Assembly: GCA_018780145.1 (NCBI GenBank)
Contig: JADMKA010000089.1
Span: 1 to 64,000, forward strand
Direction of reading: 5' to 3'
From: Vitreoscilla sp.
GTDB taxonomy: Bacteria > Pseudomonadota > Gammaproteobacteria > Burkholderiales > Burkholderiaceae_C
Length of the DNA: 64,000 nt
The notes under the pieces: generated by a model
Told to the model about the DNA's origin: nothing
Database searches by the model: none
What the model saw: the letters and a program-made list of their open reading frames with translations, nothing else
Shown here: positions 1-8,855 of the stretch, one piece after another
How positions within the stretch are numbered: the first letter of the stretch is position 1
How the letters are laid out: the number at the start of each line of letters is the position of its first letter
Made by a program: the position numbers and the translations under genes

Positions 1-438
1 AAGCAGAAGACCATCCGCAAGCAGAACGGCCTGGGCATCTTCGACACCCAGAGCCCCAGCGACGTGCTGGAGCACCCCATTGGCCGCACGATGGTCGAGC
101 AGAGCGTCACCAAGATCTTCCTGCCCAACCCGGACGCGCTGCGCGCAGAGTACGTCGAGGGCTTTGGCTTGTCGGACGCCGAGTTCCAGATCATCCGCGA
201 GCTGCGCAGCCAAGGCGGCTACCGCTTCCTGGTCAAGCAGAACCAGCAAAGTGCCGTCTGCGAACTCGACCTGTCGGGCATGGACGACATCCTGACCATC
301 CTGTCCGGCAGCACCGACAACATCGAGCTGCTCGACGCCATCCGCGAGCGCGAGGGCGACGACCCCGCCGTGATCATCCCCGCGCTGCATGAGGCCGTCG
401 CGAGCCGGCGCGCACGTCAACGAGGAGCCTTCGCATGA
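1..438 (+). CDS. virB4: VirB4 ATPase, C-terminal end (partial)
   Basis: The frame is open from base 1, so the gene begins outside the window and only about 145 C-terminal residues are present. The stretch TMVEQSVTKIFLPNP followed by a helical tail (GLSDAEFQIIRELR) is the typical end of VirB4/TrbE/CagE ATPases: the last helicase-like strand and the C-terminal helices. VirB4 is the inner-membrane hexameric ATPase that powers assembly of the type IV secretion channel and pilus. The Walker A and B motifs lie upstream and cannot be checked. Its stop overlaps the next gene by 4 bases (ATGA), which indicates translational coupling in the transfer operon. Confidence 0.85.
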   Translation, partial: KQKTIRKQNGLGIFDTQSPSDVLEHPIGRTMVEQSVTKIFLPNPDALRAEYVEGFGLSDAEFQIIRELRSQGGYRFLVKQNQQSAVCELDLSGMDDILTILSGSTDNIELLDAIREREGDDPAVIIPALHEAVASRRARQRGAFA

Positions 439-926
439 CCCACGCTTCAGGTGCAACGCTGGTGGCGCTGCTGGTCCTTGCCTCGGTCAGGCCCGCCTTC
501 GGTGCGGACTACTGGAACGACGCCGTGAGCGTGGATGCGAAGGGGGTTCGACGGATCGAGCTGCCACCGGTCAACAGCAGTGTCACGGCCACGTCGCCGC
601 GAGCGCCCGCCAGCTGGTCACCGCCCATGCCCATGACGTCCCACGTGATGGAAGGGCCCGACGGCCTGGTCGAGTGCGTCACCAACGACTACCGCGGCGA
701 CGGCCGCTGCCACGCCTACACGCCCGGCCAGTACAGCCAACCCCGACTGCGTGTCTGGGTCGTCAAGCGCAACGGCGGGTGGTGGCAGTGCGCCGACGCC
801 CGAACCCGAAACATGTGCACCCGGTCGGCAAGCGACTGCACGGGCGACGCCAAGTCCACGGACAAGTGCTTTCCCTTGCACCCGGCCTTCAGCGGCTGGC
901 TCGCGCCCGTCAAGGCCCAACCCTGA
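435..926 (+). CDS. Secreted cysteine-rich protein of the T4SS operon
   Basis: A 163-residue protein not recognised as a named family. It starts with a clear Sec signal peptide (hydrophobic ATLVALLVLASVRPAFG, probable cleavage before ADYWND), so the mature protein should be periplasmic. The C-terminal half holds several cysteines (ECVTND, GRCHAY, WQCADA, NMCTRS, DCTGD, DKCFP), suggesting disulfides. It sits between virB4 and virB6 with a 4-base overlap upstream, a place often used for small periplasmic channel or pilus accessory proteins. It could be an accessory or entry-exclusion type protein; that role is inference from position only. Confidence 0.7.
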   Translation: MTHASGATLVALLVLASVRPAFGADYWNDAVSVDAKGVRRIELPPVNSSVTATSPRAPASWSPPMPMTSHVMEGPDGLVECVTNDYRGDGRCHAYTPGQYSQPRLRVWVVKRNGGWWQCADARTRNMCTRSASDCTGDAKSTDKCFPLHPAFSGWLAPVKAQP

Positions 927-950
927 CGCGACGAACCAAGGAAGCCCACC

Positions 951-1988
951 GTGTTCACCTACGTCGGAACGCTCATCGACACCATGCTGGCCACCTACCT
1001 GACCAGCACCTTGATGGCGGTCATGGGCGTCCTGGTGCCCATCGTCGTCGCGGGGCAGACCCTGTGGATGCTGCTGTATGGCTATGACGTGCTGCGCGGC
1101 CAGGTGCAAGAGCCGGTCATGACCTTCACCTGGAAGGTCATCAAGGTCATCTTCATCTGCACCGTCGCGCTAACAGCGAGCGTCTACCAGTTCTACGTCC
1201 AGGACACCACCACCGGTCTCACGACGGGCATGGTGGCCACCTTCATCCCCCCAGGCAGCACTGTCAACACCACGAACGTCTGGACCATCCTCGACAGCTT
1301 CAACGCGGCGGCGAGCGATCTGGTTCTCAAGGCCATCGACGCTGACGAAGGCGTGGCTTTTCCGGATCTGATGCCCTACTTCGCGGCAGCGCTGTTCTCC
1401 ATCGGTAACTGCGTCCTGCTCATCGTTGCGTTCTGCGTCACCTTGTGGGTCCGGGTGATTCAAACCTTCGTCTTCGCCGTCGGCCCCATCTTCATCCTCG
1501 CGGCGGCCTTCCGGCCCACCGCCCGCTTCTTCGACGGCTGGGTCGCGATGCTGTTCAGCACCGTCGTCCTGACCTGGCTGGTCTTCTTCGTGCTTGGCTT
1601 CAGCATCGGGACCGGTCAGACCTTCATCGAAAAGATCACCCTCAATTTCGAGACGATCAACCTGCTCGCGGAGGCGCTCAGCTACGTCGTGATCATGGTC
1701 GTCTTCGCCTTCCTGCTCTACCAGTCGCCCAGCGTGGCCTCGTCGCTCACCGGCGGCGGCCCCTCGCAGTACGGCGCCGGGCTGATCCAGCAGGCCGCCA
1801 TCACCTACCGGATGGTGCGTGGCATCGGCGGCCCGAAGGGCGGTAACCCAAGCGGCGGGCCAGATCACGGTGGGTCCGTTCAGCGCGGCGCCGGGGCCCT
1901 GTACGGGGCAGGCTCCGCGGCCGGTCGCGCGGTGCGCGGCGCCGCCCATCGAGCGTATCAGTCGGCCGCACGCCGCGGCCGCCATTGA
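951..1988 (+). CDS. virB6: VirB6/TrbL-like inner-membrane channel protein
   Basis: A 345-residue polytopic membrane protein beginning at GTG. Hydrophobic segments occur near residues 20-45, 65-85, 140-165, 175-195, 200-220 and 240-260, matching the TrbL/VirB6 family, which forms the cytoplasmic-membrane part of the type IV channel and contacts the DNA substrate. The C-terminal tail from about residue 265 is Gly/Ala/Arg-rich and not membrane-spanning, as is common for the family. The order virB6 before virB5 differs from the classical Agrobacterium order but is seen in other VirB-type systems. The stop is 11 bases before the next start. Confidence 0.85.
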   Translation: MFTYVGTLIDTMLATYLTSTLMAVMGVLVPIVVAGQTLWMLLYGYDVLRGQVQEPVMTFTWKVIKVIFICTVALTASVYQFYVQDTTTGLTTGMVATFIPPGSTVNTTNVWTILDSFNAAASDLVLKAIDADEGVAFPDLMPYFAAALFSIGNCVLLIVAFCVTLWVRVIQTFVFAVGPIFILAAAFRPTARFFDGWVAMLFSTVVLTWLVFFVLGFSIGTGQTFIEKITLNFETINLLAEALSYVVIMVVFAFLLYQSPSVASSLTGGGPSQYGAGLIQQAAITYRMVRGIGGPKGGNPSGGPDHGGSVQRGAGALYGAGSAAGRAVRGAAHRAYQSAARRGRH

Positions 1989-1999
1989 GGAGCGAAACC

Positions 2000-2704
2000 A
2001 TGAAGCGTCTGAAGTCGTTGTTTGTCCAATGCACTGTCTTGCTGGGTTGCGTGTTCGGGGCCACCGGGCCTGCGCACGCGGGGATCCCCGTGATCGATGT
2101 GGCGTCGCTCACGCAAGCCGTCATGCAGGTCCTGAACGACGTGACGGAGATCGAGAACCAGATTCAGCAGATCATCCAGCTGCAGAGCCAGGTCGACAAC
2201 ATCTCCGGCTTCCGGGGACTGGGCTCCATCCTGAACAGCGCCGGCCTGCAGAACTACGTCCCTGCGAACGCGCAGAACACCCTGAACGCCATCACCAACG
2301 GCGGCTACAGCGGTCTGTCCGCGTCGGCCCGCTCGCTGCGCAACGCCACGATGGTCTACAACTGCGCCGACAAGACGGGCGCGGCGAGAACGCGCTGCCA
2401 GGCGCAACTGGCGCAGCCCTACCAGCAGAAGGCCTTCATGCAGGACGCGCTGGCCAAGGCCAGCGGGCGCATTGACCAGATCAACGCGCTGCTGAGCCAG
2501 GTCGATGGCACCACCGACCCCAAATCCGTGCAGGAGCTGCAGGCGCGCATCGAGGGCGAAAACGCGCTGCTGACCCACGAGATGTCTCAGCTGCAGGCTG
2601 CGCAGTACATGGCCGAGGCTGAGCGCAACACGCAAACCTCGGCCGTGATCGAGCGCCGCCGCGAAAACATTCGCCGCACCTACCGCGTCGCCGAGGACCT
2701 CTGA
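2000..2704 (+). CDS. virB5: VirB5/TrbJ-like minor pilus protein
   Basis: The ATG at 2000 is chosen over the TTG at 1985 because GAGGAG lies just upstream and the protein then begins with a signal peptide (MKRLKSLFVQ, hydrophobic core, cleavage after AHA). The mature part is almost all helical, with a heptad-rich region (VLNDVTEIENQIQQIIQLQS) typical of VirB5/TrbJ. These proteins are periplasmic or extracellular and sit at the pilus tip, where they contribute to recipient attachment. Length (234 residues) fits the family. Its neighbours virB6 and virB8 support the call. Confidence 0.85.
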   Translation: MKRLKSLFVQCTVLLGCVFGATGPAHAGIPVIDVASLTQAVMQVLNDVTEIENQIQQIIQLQSQVDNISGFRGLGSILNSAGLQNYVPANAQNTLNAITNGGYSGLSASARSLRNATMVYNCADKTGAARTRCQAQLAQPYQQKAFMQDALAKASGRIDQINALLSQVDGTTDPKSVQELQARIEGENALLTHEMSQLQAAQYMAEAERNTQTSAVIERRRENIRRTYRVAEDL

Positions 2705-2705
2705 C

Positions 2706-3434
2706 ATGAACGCCCCCGAGCGGCTCGAAGTCCATGACAGCCCCGCCGCGGCGATGGCCTCCACGTTCATGCGCAATCGCGGCTGGGAGCGCGACCAGCT
2801 GGAGATGCTGCGGCGCAGTGATCGCCGCGCCTGGTCGGTGGCGGCAGGTGCCATCGTGATCGCCATCCTGGGCGTCGGCGCCGCTGCGGCCGGAGGCGCG
2901 CTGCGTCAGACCGTGGCGGTCCCCATCGTGGTCGACAAGACCACCGGGGAAACGACCATTGTCCAACGGTTGTCGGAGGAGACGGTGCCGGCGCTCGAAG
3001 CGCTGGACAAGCACAACGCGGCGAAGTACGTCCGCTCGCGCGAGCGCTACTACTGGCAATTCCTGAACGAGGACATGCGCCAGGTGGCGCGCACCACGAC
3101 GCCCCCCGCGTTTGGCGACTACCAGAAGCGCTTCACCAAGGGCAGCTCGCTGGCCGACCAGCTCAAGCGCAGCACCGAGTGGCGCATCAACGTGGTCGGC
3201 GTGCGGTTCACGGCCGCTTCCACCTTCGGCCGCAAGGGCGAAGCCATCGTCACCTACGACAAAGAGGAGTTCAGCCTTGACAAGGATGCCGTGTCCGCGA
3301 AGACGCGCAACGTCGCGACCCTCGTCTACGAATACCAGCCGAAGGTCAAGCTCAGTGAGGCCGATCGCATGGAAAACCCGCTGGGTTTCCTCGTCACGGC
3401 CTACCGCACCGACCCCGAGCTGGACAGCCACTAG
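2706..3434 (+). CDS. virB8: VirB8 inner-membrane assembly protein
   Basis: A 242-residue bitopic protein: short cytoplasmic N-terminus, one membrane helix around residues 42-68 (AWSVAAGAIVIAILGVGAAA), then a periplasmic NTF2-like domain. The segment RERYYWQFLNEDMRQVA is the typical start of the VirB8 periplasmic fold, and the end VKLSEADRMENPLGFLV carries the conserved NPxGF-like signature. VirB8 nucleates assembly of the channel and contacts VirB9 and VirB10. It starts one base after the virB5 stop. Confidence 0.93.
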   Translation: MNAPERLEVHDSPAAAMASTFMRNRGWERDQLEMLRRSDRRAWSVAAGAIVIAILGVGAAAAGGALRQTVAVPIVVDKTTGETTIVQRLSEETVPALEALDKHNAAKYVRSRERYYWQFLNEDMRQVARTTTPPAFGDYQKRFTKGSSLADQLKRSTEWRINVVGVRFTAASTFGRKGEAIVTYDKEEFSLDKDAVSAKTRNVATLVYEYQPKVKLSEADRMENPLGFLVTAYRTDPELDSH

Positions 3435-3442
3435 GAAGCGCC

Positions 3443-4348
3443 ATGAGAACGATGATTGCTGGATGTGCTGTGCTGTGGGCCTCCGGTCAGGCCCTGGCGG
3501 CTGACCCGCGCATCCGTGAGGTCGCCTACGACCCCACAGCGGTGGTGTCGGTCGAAACCAAACGCGGCTCGGTGACCCACATCGAGCTGCCGGCCGACGA
3601 GGCGATCCGCTTCATCGCCAGCGGCCAGGGCGCCGACTGCCGCCAGCCCGACATGACTTGGTGCATTGACGGCGCAGCCGGCCAACGCAACATCTTCCTG
3701 AAGCCCCGTGCGCACGCGACGGCCAACACGCTGTCCATCGTCACCGACCGGCGCAGCTATTCCTTCGCGCTCACCGTGCTGCCGGAGTCGGCAACGAAAG
3801 CCGCTACCCTGCGCCTGATCGTTCGGGGACCGCGCGAGCTCGCCTCGGCCAAGCCCCCACCCGCCGGCACCACCCAGGCTGAGCAGCTGGCCACCCTGCA
3901 GGCGATCCTGGCCGCCAGAGCCCAGGAAGAGGGCGCACGTGCCTTGCTGGAGTCGCGCCTGCAGATGGCACCCGAGGTGGTCAATGCCGCCTACTCCATC
4001 GCCCTCGGGCAGCACAGCGAGGAGATCGCACCGACGGCCGCCTATGACGACGGGCGATTCACCTACCTGGGTTTTCCGGGCAACCGGGAGTTGCCGGCCG
4101 TGTTTCAGGTGGCCGAGGACGGCAGTGAATCGATGGTCAACGCCCGCATGGAAAACGACCGGCTGGTGGTGGACCGTGTGGCCAAGCGCCTGGCCCTGCG
4201 CAAGGGTGACGCCGTCGTGGCGGTGATCAATGACGAGTTCGACCTGATCGGTCGGCCACCCGTCAACGGCACCACGGCAGCCGGCGTGATGCGGGTCCTG
4301 GCGCTCGGCGACGGAGCGGGTCGACGTGATGGAGGGCATGCGCCTTGA
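3443..4348 (+). CDS. virB9: VirB9 outer-membrane core protein
   Basis: A 301-residue protein with a signal peptide (MRTMIAGCAVLWASGQALA, cleavage before ADPR). The N-terminal half has the VirB9/TrbG strand pattern (DPRIREVAYDP, HIELPADEAIRFIASG, NIFLKPRAHATANTLSIVTDRR). The C-terminal half contains the beta domain that docks with VirB10 and VirB7 (FTYLGFPGNRELPAVF). VirB9 forms, with VirB7 and VirB10, the outer-membrane core complex. The C-terminus is extended past the usual end. The stop overlaps the virB10 TTG start. Confidence 0.92.
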   Translation: MRTMIAGCAVLWASGQALAADPRIREVAYDPTAVVSVETKRGSVTHIELPADEAIRFIASGQGADCRQPDMTWCIDGAAGQRNIFLKPRAHATANTLSIVTDRRSYSFALTVLPESATKAATLRLIVRGPRELASAKPPPAGTTQAEQLATLQAILAARAQEEGARALLESRLQMAPEVVNAAYSIALGQHSEEIAPTAAYDDGRFTYLGFPGNRELPAVFQVAEDGSESMVNARMENDRLVVDRVAKRLALRKGDAVVAVINDEFDLIGRPPVNGTTAAGVMRVLALGDGAGRRDGGHAP

Positions 4349-5772
4349 ACTCAGACCCCAAGACCCCGGGCCTCGAGCCCCTGGCAGGCGAAGCCGGTAT
4401 TCCGAGCGTGAATGCGCCGCGCAAGGGCAACCTGAGCTGGAAGGCGGTGGTGACACTGGGCCTGCTGGCCCTCGTACTGGTCGCCATGGCCGTGGTCGGC
4501 GTCAAGCGATTGACCGCCCCCAACCCCGCCAAAGCGGAAGCCAAGGCGATGGCGGCCGCTCCCAAGCCAGTGTCGGCCACCTCGAAGACAGCCAACGTCG
4601 AGGTTCCCGGTGCGGCGGCCCCCGCTTCCGCAGTGGCTGTGCCTGGCAAGCCGTCGAGCGGAGGAACCACCGTCCCGGCCATCGACCCGTCGGACGAGGA
4701 GGCTGCACCAATTCCTGTGCGCGGCCGCGAAGGCAGCCCGGCCGGACGCACCGCGCAGCCCGGCAAGTCGCGAACGATCGACCCGACCGACGCTCCCTTG
4801 ATGGTGACCAGCGACAGCCGGGGCCTCAGCGCCAGTGCCAAGGCGGGTTCGTCAGGGACCGGCGTGCCGGATGAGGCGAACGCCCTGGCCCCCAACGGCG
4901 CCAGCCACAGCTCGGACCCTCTGGAGGCCACCCGCGCGAACATGCGGGAGTACCGCGAGCAGCTGCAGGGCATGCTGCGCAACCTGCAGAACGTGACGGA
5001 CGCGGCCACCAAGGGGCGCGCCCCGACCGGTACGGGTGCTGGACCCGGTGCTGCGACGGGTGCGGTCGGGAGTCCCTTCCCGGCGGCCGCAGGCACCTTC
5101 AGCGGGAGTCCGGCAGCGGAGGGTGGGGCAACCACCAACGGCACGGCGCGCGTCTACGCCGGCACGCTCGGCAATCGCAGCCTGACGCTGCCCAAGGGCA
5201 CCACCTTCACCTGCGCCCTCAAGACCCAGGTCATCGCCTCGGCCTCGGGACCGGTCAGCTGTCAGGTGATGCGCAACGTGTACTCCGACAACGGCCGCGT
5301 GCTGTTGATCGAGCGCGGCACGCATGTCGACGGCGACTACAAGATGCAGAACGTGCGCCCCGGCATGGTGAGCATCCCGGCGATCTGGACGCGCCTTCGT
5401 ATGCCCAACGGCGTGGTGGTGGATCTGGATTCCCCCGCCACAGGTCCGCTGGGGGCCGCTGGCATCGACGGCACGGTGGACAACCGTTGGCCGGAGCGCA
5501 TCGGCGCGGCGCTGATGGTGTCGCTGATCGGCGATTCCATCCAGATCGCTATCGCCGACCAGCAGGACGGGGCGAGCCTGGCCACAACCACCGGCACCTA
5601 CGCGCAGACCACAACGACCACCGGAGCCCTGGCCAGCGAAGTCCTCAAGTCCACCATCAACCTGCCACCGATCATCTACAAGAACCAGGGGGGCGTCGTC
5701 GGCGTGTACGTCAGCAAGGACGTGAACTTCGAGACTGTCTATGCGCTGAAGGTCGCGGATGAGCGCCGCTGA
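4345..5772 (+). CDS. virB10: VirB10 core complex protein
   Basis: The 475-residue frame starts at TTG overlapping the virB9 stop (TTGA); no better ATG exists before the membrane helix at about residues 32-52. A long Ala/Pro/Ser-rich periplasmic linker (about 55-240) leads to the TrbI beta-barrel domain (about 270-470), recognised from the segments TFTCALKTQVIASASGPVSC, LLIERGTHVDG and GVVGVYVSKDVNF. VirB10 spans both membranes and senses ATPase activity to open the channel. Its end overlaps virB11 by 14 bases. Confidence 0.93.
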   Translation: MNSDPKTPGLEPLAGEAGIPSVNAPRKGNLSWKAVVTLGLLALVLVAMAVVGVKRLTAPNPAKAEAKAMAAAPKPVSATSKTANVEVPGAAAPASAVAVPGKPSSGGTTVPAIDPSDEEAAPIPVRGREGSPAGRTAQPGKSRTIDPTDAPLMVTSDSRGLSASAKAGSSGTGVPDEANALAPNGASHSSDPLEATRANMREYREQLQGMLRNLQNVTDAATKGRAPTGTGAGPGAATGAVGSPFPAAAGTFSGSPAAEGGATTNGTARVYAGTLGNRSLTLPKGTTFTCALKTQVIASASGPVSCQVMRNVYSDNGRVLLIERGTHVDGDYKMQNVRPGMVSIPAIWTRLRMPNGVVVDLDSPATGPLGAAGIDGTVDNRWPERIGAALMVSLIGDSIQIAIADQQDGASLATTTGTYAQTTTTTGALASEVLKSTINLPPIIYKNQGGVVGVYVSKDVNFETVYALKVADERR

Positions 5773-6889
5773 CCTGGCACTCGTCAGGCCGACACCGGCT
5801 TGCGTCCCCGCCGGCAGGGCAGCCCTACCCGGCGAGGCGCGCAGCCAGGTGCGGGCCGACACGTCGGTCCGGATGTTCCTCGCACCGCTGGCGCGGTTTC
5901 TGGACGAGCCCGGCGTGCTGGAGGTCTGCATCAACCGTCCCGGCGTGGTGTTCTACGAAGGCGCTTCCGGCTGGAAATCCGAACCGGCCCCGGAGCTGAC
6001 CTACGAACACCTGTTCTCGCTGGCGCGCGCGGTGGCCACGCTCACCGGACAGAGCATCAACGAGGAGCGGCCCCTGCTGTCGGCCACGCTGCCCGATGGC
6101 GAGCGCGTGCAGTTCGTCTTTCCGCCGGCCTGCGAGCGCGGCGCGGTCAGCGTCACGATCCGCCGACCATCGAGCCGCATCTGGACCTTGGATGAGTTCG
6201 CGGCCCAGGGGATCTTCGAGGGCACCCAGATCCTCACCGACTCGCGCGAAGAGGTCCAGCACTCCGCTGTCCAGCTCCGACCTGTCGAGCTGGAGCTGTT
6301 GGACATGCTGTGGGCGCGGGACGTGGCCAGCTTCTTCCGCGCGGCGGTACCGGCCCGGCTCACCACCGTGGTGAGCGGTGCCACGGGCAGCGGCAAGACA
6401 ACCTTCATGAAGGGGCTGATCCAGGAGTGCGGCGCCGAGGAGCGCCTGGTGACCATCGAGGACGCCCGCGAGATCCTGCTGCCGCGGCACGCGAATGCGG
6501 TGCACCTGCTGTACTCCAAGGGCGACCAGGGGGTTGCCAAGGTCACCGCCCGGGATCTGCTCGTCTCCTGCCTTCGCATGCGTCCCGATCGCATCCTGCT
6601 CGCGGAGATCCGCGAGGACGAGTGCTATGACTTCCTGCGCAATGCCGCCAGCGGTCATCCGGGCAGCATCACCAGCCTGCATGCCGGCACCTGCGCGCAG
6701 GCCTTCGAGCAAATGGGCTTGATGATCCGCCAGTCGCCAGCCGGATCGGGCCTGTCTCACTCAGAAACCCAGCGGCTGCTGCGGCTGCTGGTCGACGTCG
6801 TCGTCCAGTACAGCAAGGACAGCCGGGGGCGCCGGGTGAGCGAAGTCTGGTACCGACCGCTGCACAAGAAGGAGCTGGGACGCGCATGA
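5759..6889 (+). CDS. virB11: VirB11 traffic ATPase
   Basis: A 376-residue hexameric ATPase of the VirB11/TadA type. The Walker A motif is GATGSGKTTFMKG (about residues 206-218), followed by the Asp box (LVTIEDAREI), Walker B-like LRMRPDRILLAEIREDE and the His box GHPGSITSLHAG. The N-terminal domain carries the usual LEVCINRPGVVFYE strand-turn. It works on the cytoplasmic face and switches the machine between pilus assembly and substrate export. It overlaps virB10 upstream and virD4 downstream (4 bases). Confidence 0.95.
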   Translation: MSAADLALVRPTPACVPAGRAALPGEARSQVRADTSVRMFLAPLARFLDEPGVLEVCINRPGVVFYEGASGWKSEPAPELTYEHLFSLARAVATLTGQSINEERPLLSATLPDGERVQFVFPPACERGAVSVTIRRPSSRIWTLDEFAAQGIFEGTQILTDSREEVQHSAVQLRPVELELLDMLWARDVASFFRAAVPARLTTVVSGATGSGKTTFMKGLIQECGAEERLVTIEDAREILLPRHANAVHLLYSKGDQGVAKVTARDLLVSCLRMRPDRILLAEIREDECYDFLRNAASGHPGSITSLHAGTCAQAFEQMGLMIRQSPAGSGLSHSETQRLLRLLVDVVVQYSKDSRGRRVSEVWYRPLHKKELGRA

Positions 6890-8838
6890 GTGCCGCCCGC
6901 AAAGCCGCCATCGGCTTGGCTGCCGTCGTCGGCGTAGGCGCCCTGGCCACCGCGGCGCTCTATCTGACCGCCGTGCTGTTCCTGGTCATCAACAAGACCA
7001 ATCCCGCCAAGGCTCACCCCTTCAGCGCGATCCAGTACTGGAAGCTGTACGCAGCAGATCCGGCTCAGCGCAAGCGCTTGAAGGGCGCCGGCGTCTTCAG
7101 CGGTGGGATCTGCCTGGTGGTCATCCCCTTGCTGGCCATCACCGGCGCGCGGCGGACGCGGGCACTGCACGGATCGGCGCGTTTCGCGACCCTCCCTGAA
7201 GTCCGCCAGGCCGGCCTGATGAGCACCAGCGGGCTGATCGTCGGCAAAGTCGGCGGCCAGTTCCTGCTGCTGCCGGGTCAGCTCTTCGTGCTGCTGGCCG
7301 CTCCGACGCGCTCAGGCAAGGACGTGGGCATCGTCATCCCCAACCTCCTGCATTACCCGGGATCAGCGATCGTCAACGACATCAAGGGCGAGTTGTACGA
7401 CAAGACAGCCGGCTACCGCGCACGTGGCGGCCAAAGCATCTTCAAGTTCGCCCCGTTCGACGAGGCCTCGCGCTCGCATCGCTACAACGCGCTCGGTTAC
7501 GTTCGAAACGATCCCCGCTACCGGGTGGCCGACACGCTCAGCATCGGCCATGTGCTGTATCCCAACGATGGCCAGACGAGCGGCAGCGAGGGCTTCTTCA
7601 ATGACCAGGCCCGCAACCTGTTCCTGGGCCTGGCACTGTATCTGCTGGACACGCCCGAGCTGCCCCGCACGATCGGACAGCTGTTGCGCGTCTCCAGCAG
7701 CGTCGGCAAGCCGCTCAAGGACCACCTGCAGGAGCTGATGGTTCAACGCCAGCAGGGCGACCGACCCCTCGGCCCGGACACCTTGGAGGCACTCTCGCGC
7801 TTCCTGTCCAACCCGGACAACACGCTCGGCTCGATCCTGTCCACCTTCAATGCACCGCTGACGACCTTCGCCGATCCGCTGGTGGACCTGGCCACATCGG
7901 CGAATGACTTCTCGCTGCACGACGTCCGCCGGCGGCCGATGTCGATCTACGTCGAGATTCCACCGCCACGCATCAAGGACGCCCGCCTGGTGCTGAACCT
8001 GTTCTTCACCCAGGCCATCTACCTCAACACCCAGGAACTGCCCGAGAAGAACCCTGCGTTGAAGGTGGAGTGCCTGCTGGTGATGAACGAGTTCACGGCG
8101 CTCGGCCGGGTGGGCATCCTGGCCGACTCGATCGGCTACATCGCGGGCTACAACCTTCGATTGTTGACCGTCGTGCAATCCATGTCACAGCTGGGCGCCG
8201 TCTACGGCGACAAGCTGGCACGCAATTTCGCGACGAACCACGCGCTTCGCATCCTCTACGCCCCGCAAGAGCAGGAAGACGCCAAGGAGTACAGCGACAT
8301 GCTGGGCACCTTCACCCAGAAGGCGGAGTCCCGCAGCCGCAACACCAGCCACGGCGCCAAGGGCGGCGGGTCCAGCCACGGGACCAGCTCGAGCGACCAG
8401 CGCCGCGCTCTGATGCTGCCTCAGGAGATGCGTGAGCTGGGCGCCTGGCGTCAGGTCATCGTCTACGAGAAGTGCAAGCCGATCCTGGCCGACAAGATCC
8501 GCTACTACAGCGAAGGCGTATTCACCGCGCGCCTGGTGCCGGCACCGAAGGTACCCCAGCTGGACTGGGTGCTCTATCGCGCCCGCACCGAAGGCCGGGT
8601 GCGTCGACTGGCCGACAGTGAAGCGCCATCGATCGAGCTGCGGCGCCTCGCCCACGACGTGAGCGACCTGCCGGCGATTTCCAACGCCTCGTCTGACGAG
8701 GAGATCTCGCGCTTTGTCGACGCGTACTTCGCGCGCCTGGAGATCGCGCCGCTGGACTTGCCGATCGAGGCCGGCGAAGGCAACAGCTCCGCCGTCAACG
8801 AGATCAGCCACAACGCCGCGCTGGCCGAGCGCGCATGA
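6886..8838 (+). CDS. virD4: VirD4/TraG type IV coupling protein
   Basis: A 650-residue coupling ATPase. Two N-terminal membrane helices (about residues 8-35 and 65-88) are followed by the nucleotide-binding domain: Walker A APTRSGKDVGIVIPNLL (about 142-158) and Walker B CLLVMNEFTALGR (about 391-403). The signature GYNLRLLTVVQSMSQL is typical of the family. It brings the relaxase-DNA complex to the VirB channel. In Walker B the usual Asp before Glu reads Asn (MNEF instead of DEF), a deviation also reported as a finding. The C-terminal tail is acidic and probably mediates substrate contacts. Confidence 0.95.
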   Translation: MSAARKAAIGLAAVVGVGALATAALYLTAVLFLVINKTNPAKAHPFSAIQYWKLYAADPAQRKRLKGAGVFSGGICLVVIPLLAITGARRTRALHGSARFATLPEVRQAGLMSTSGLIVGKVGGQFLLLPGQLFVLLAAPTRSGKDVGIVIPNLLHYPGSAIVNDIKGELYDKTAGYRARGGQSIFKFAPFDEASRSHRYNALGYVRNDPRYRVADTLSIGHVLYPNDGQTSGSEGFFNDQARNLFLGLALYLLDTPELPRTIGQLLRVSSSVGKPLKDHLQELMVQRQQGDRPLGPDTLEALSRFLSNPDNTLGSILSTFNAPLTTFADPLVDLATSANDFSLHDVRRRPMSIYVEIPPPRIKDARLVLNLFFTQAIYLNTQELPEKNPALKVECLLVMNEFTALGRVGILADSIGYIAGYNLRLLTVVQSMSQLGAVYGDKLARNFATNHALRILYAPQEQEDAKEYSDMLGTFTQKAESRSRNTSHGAKGGGSSHGTSSSDQRRALMLPQEMRELGAWRQVIVYEKCKPILADKIRYYSEGVFTARLVPAPKVPQLDWVLYRARTEGRVRRLADSEAPSIELRRLAHDVSDLPAISNASSDEEISRFVDAYFARLEIAPLDLPIEAGEGNSSAVNEISHNAALAERA

Positions 8839-8855
8839 CCCGAAGGAGGATCCGC

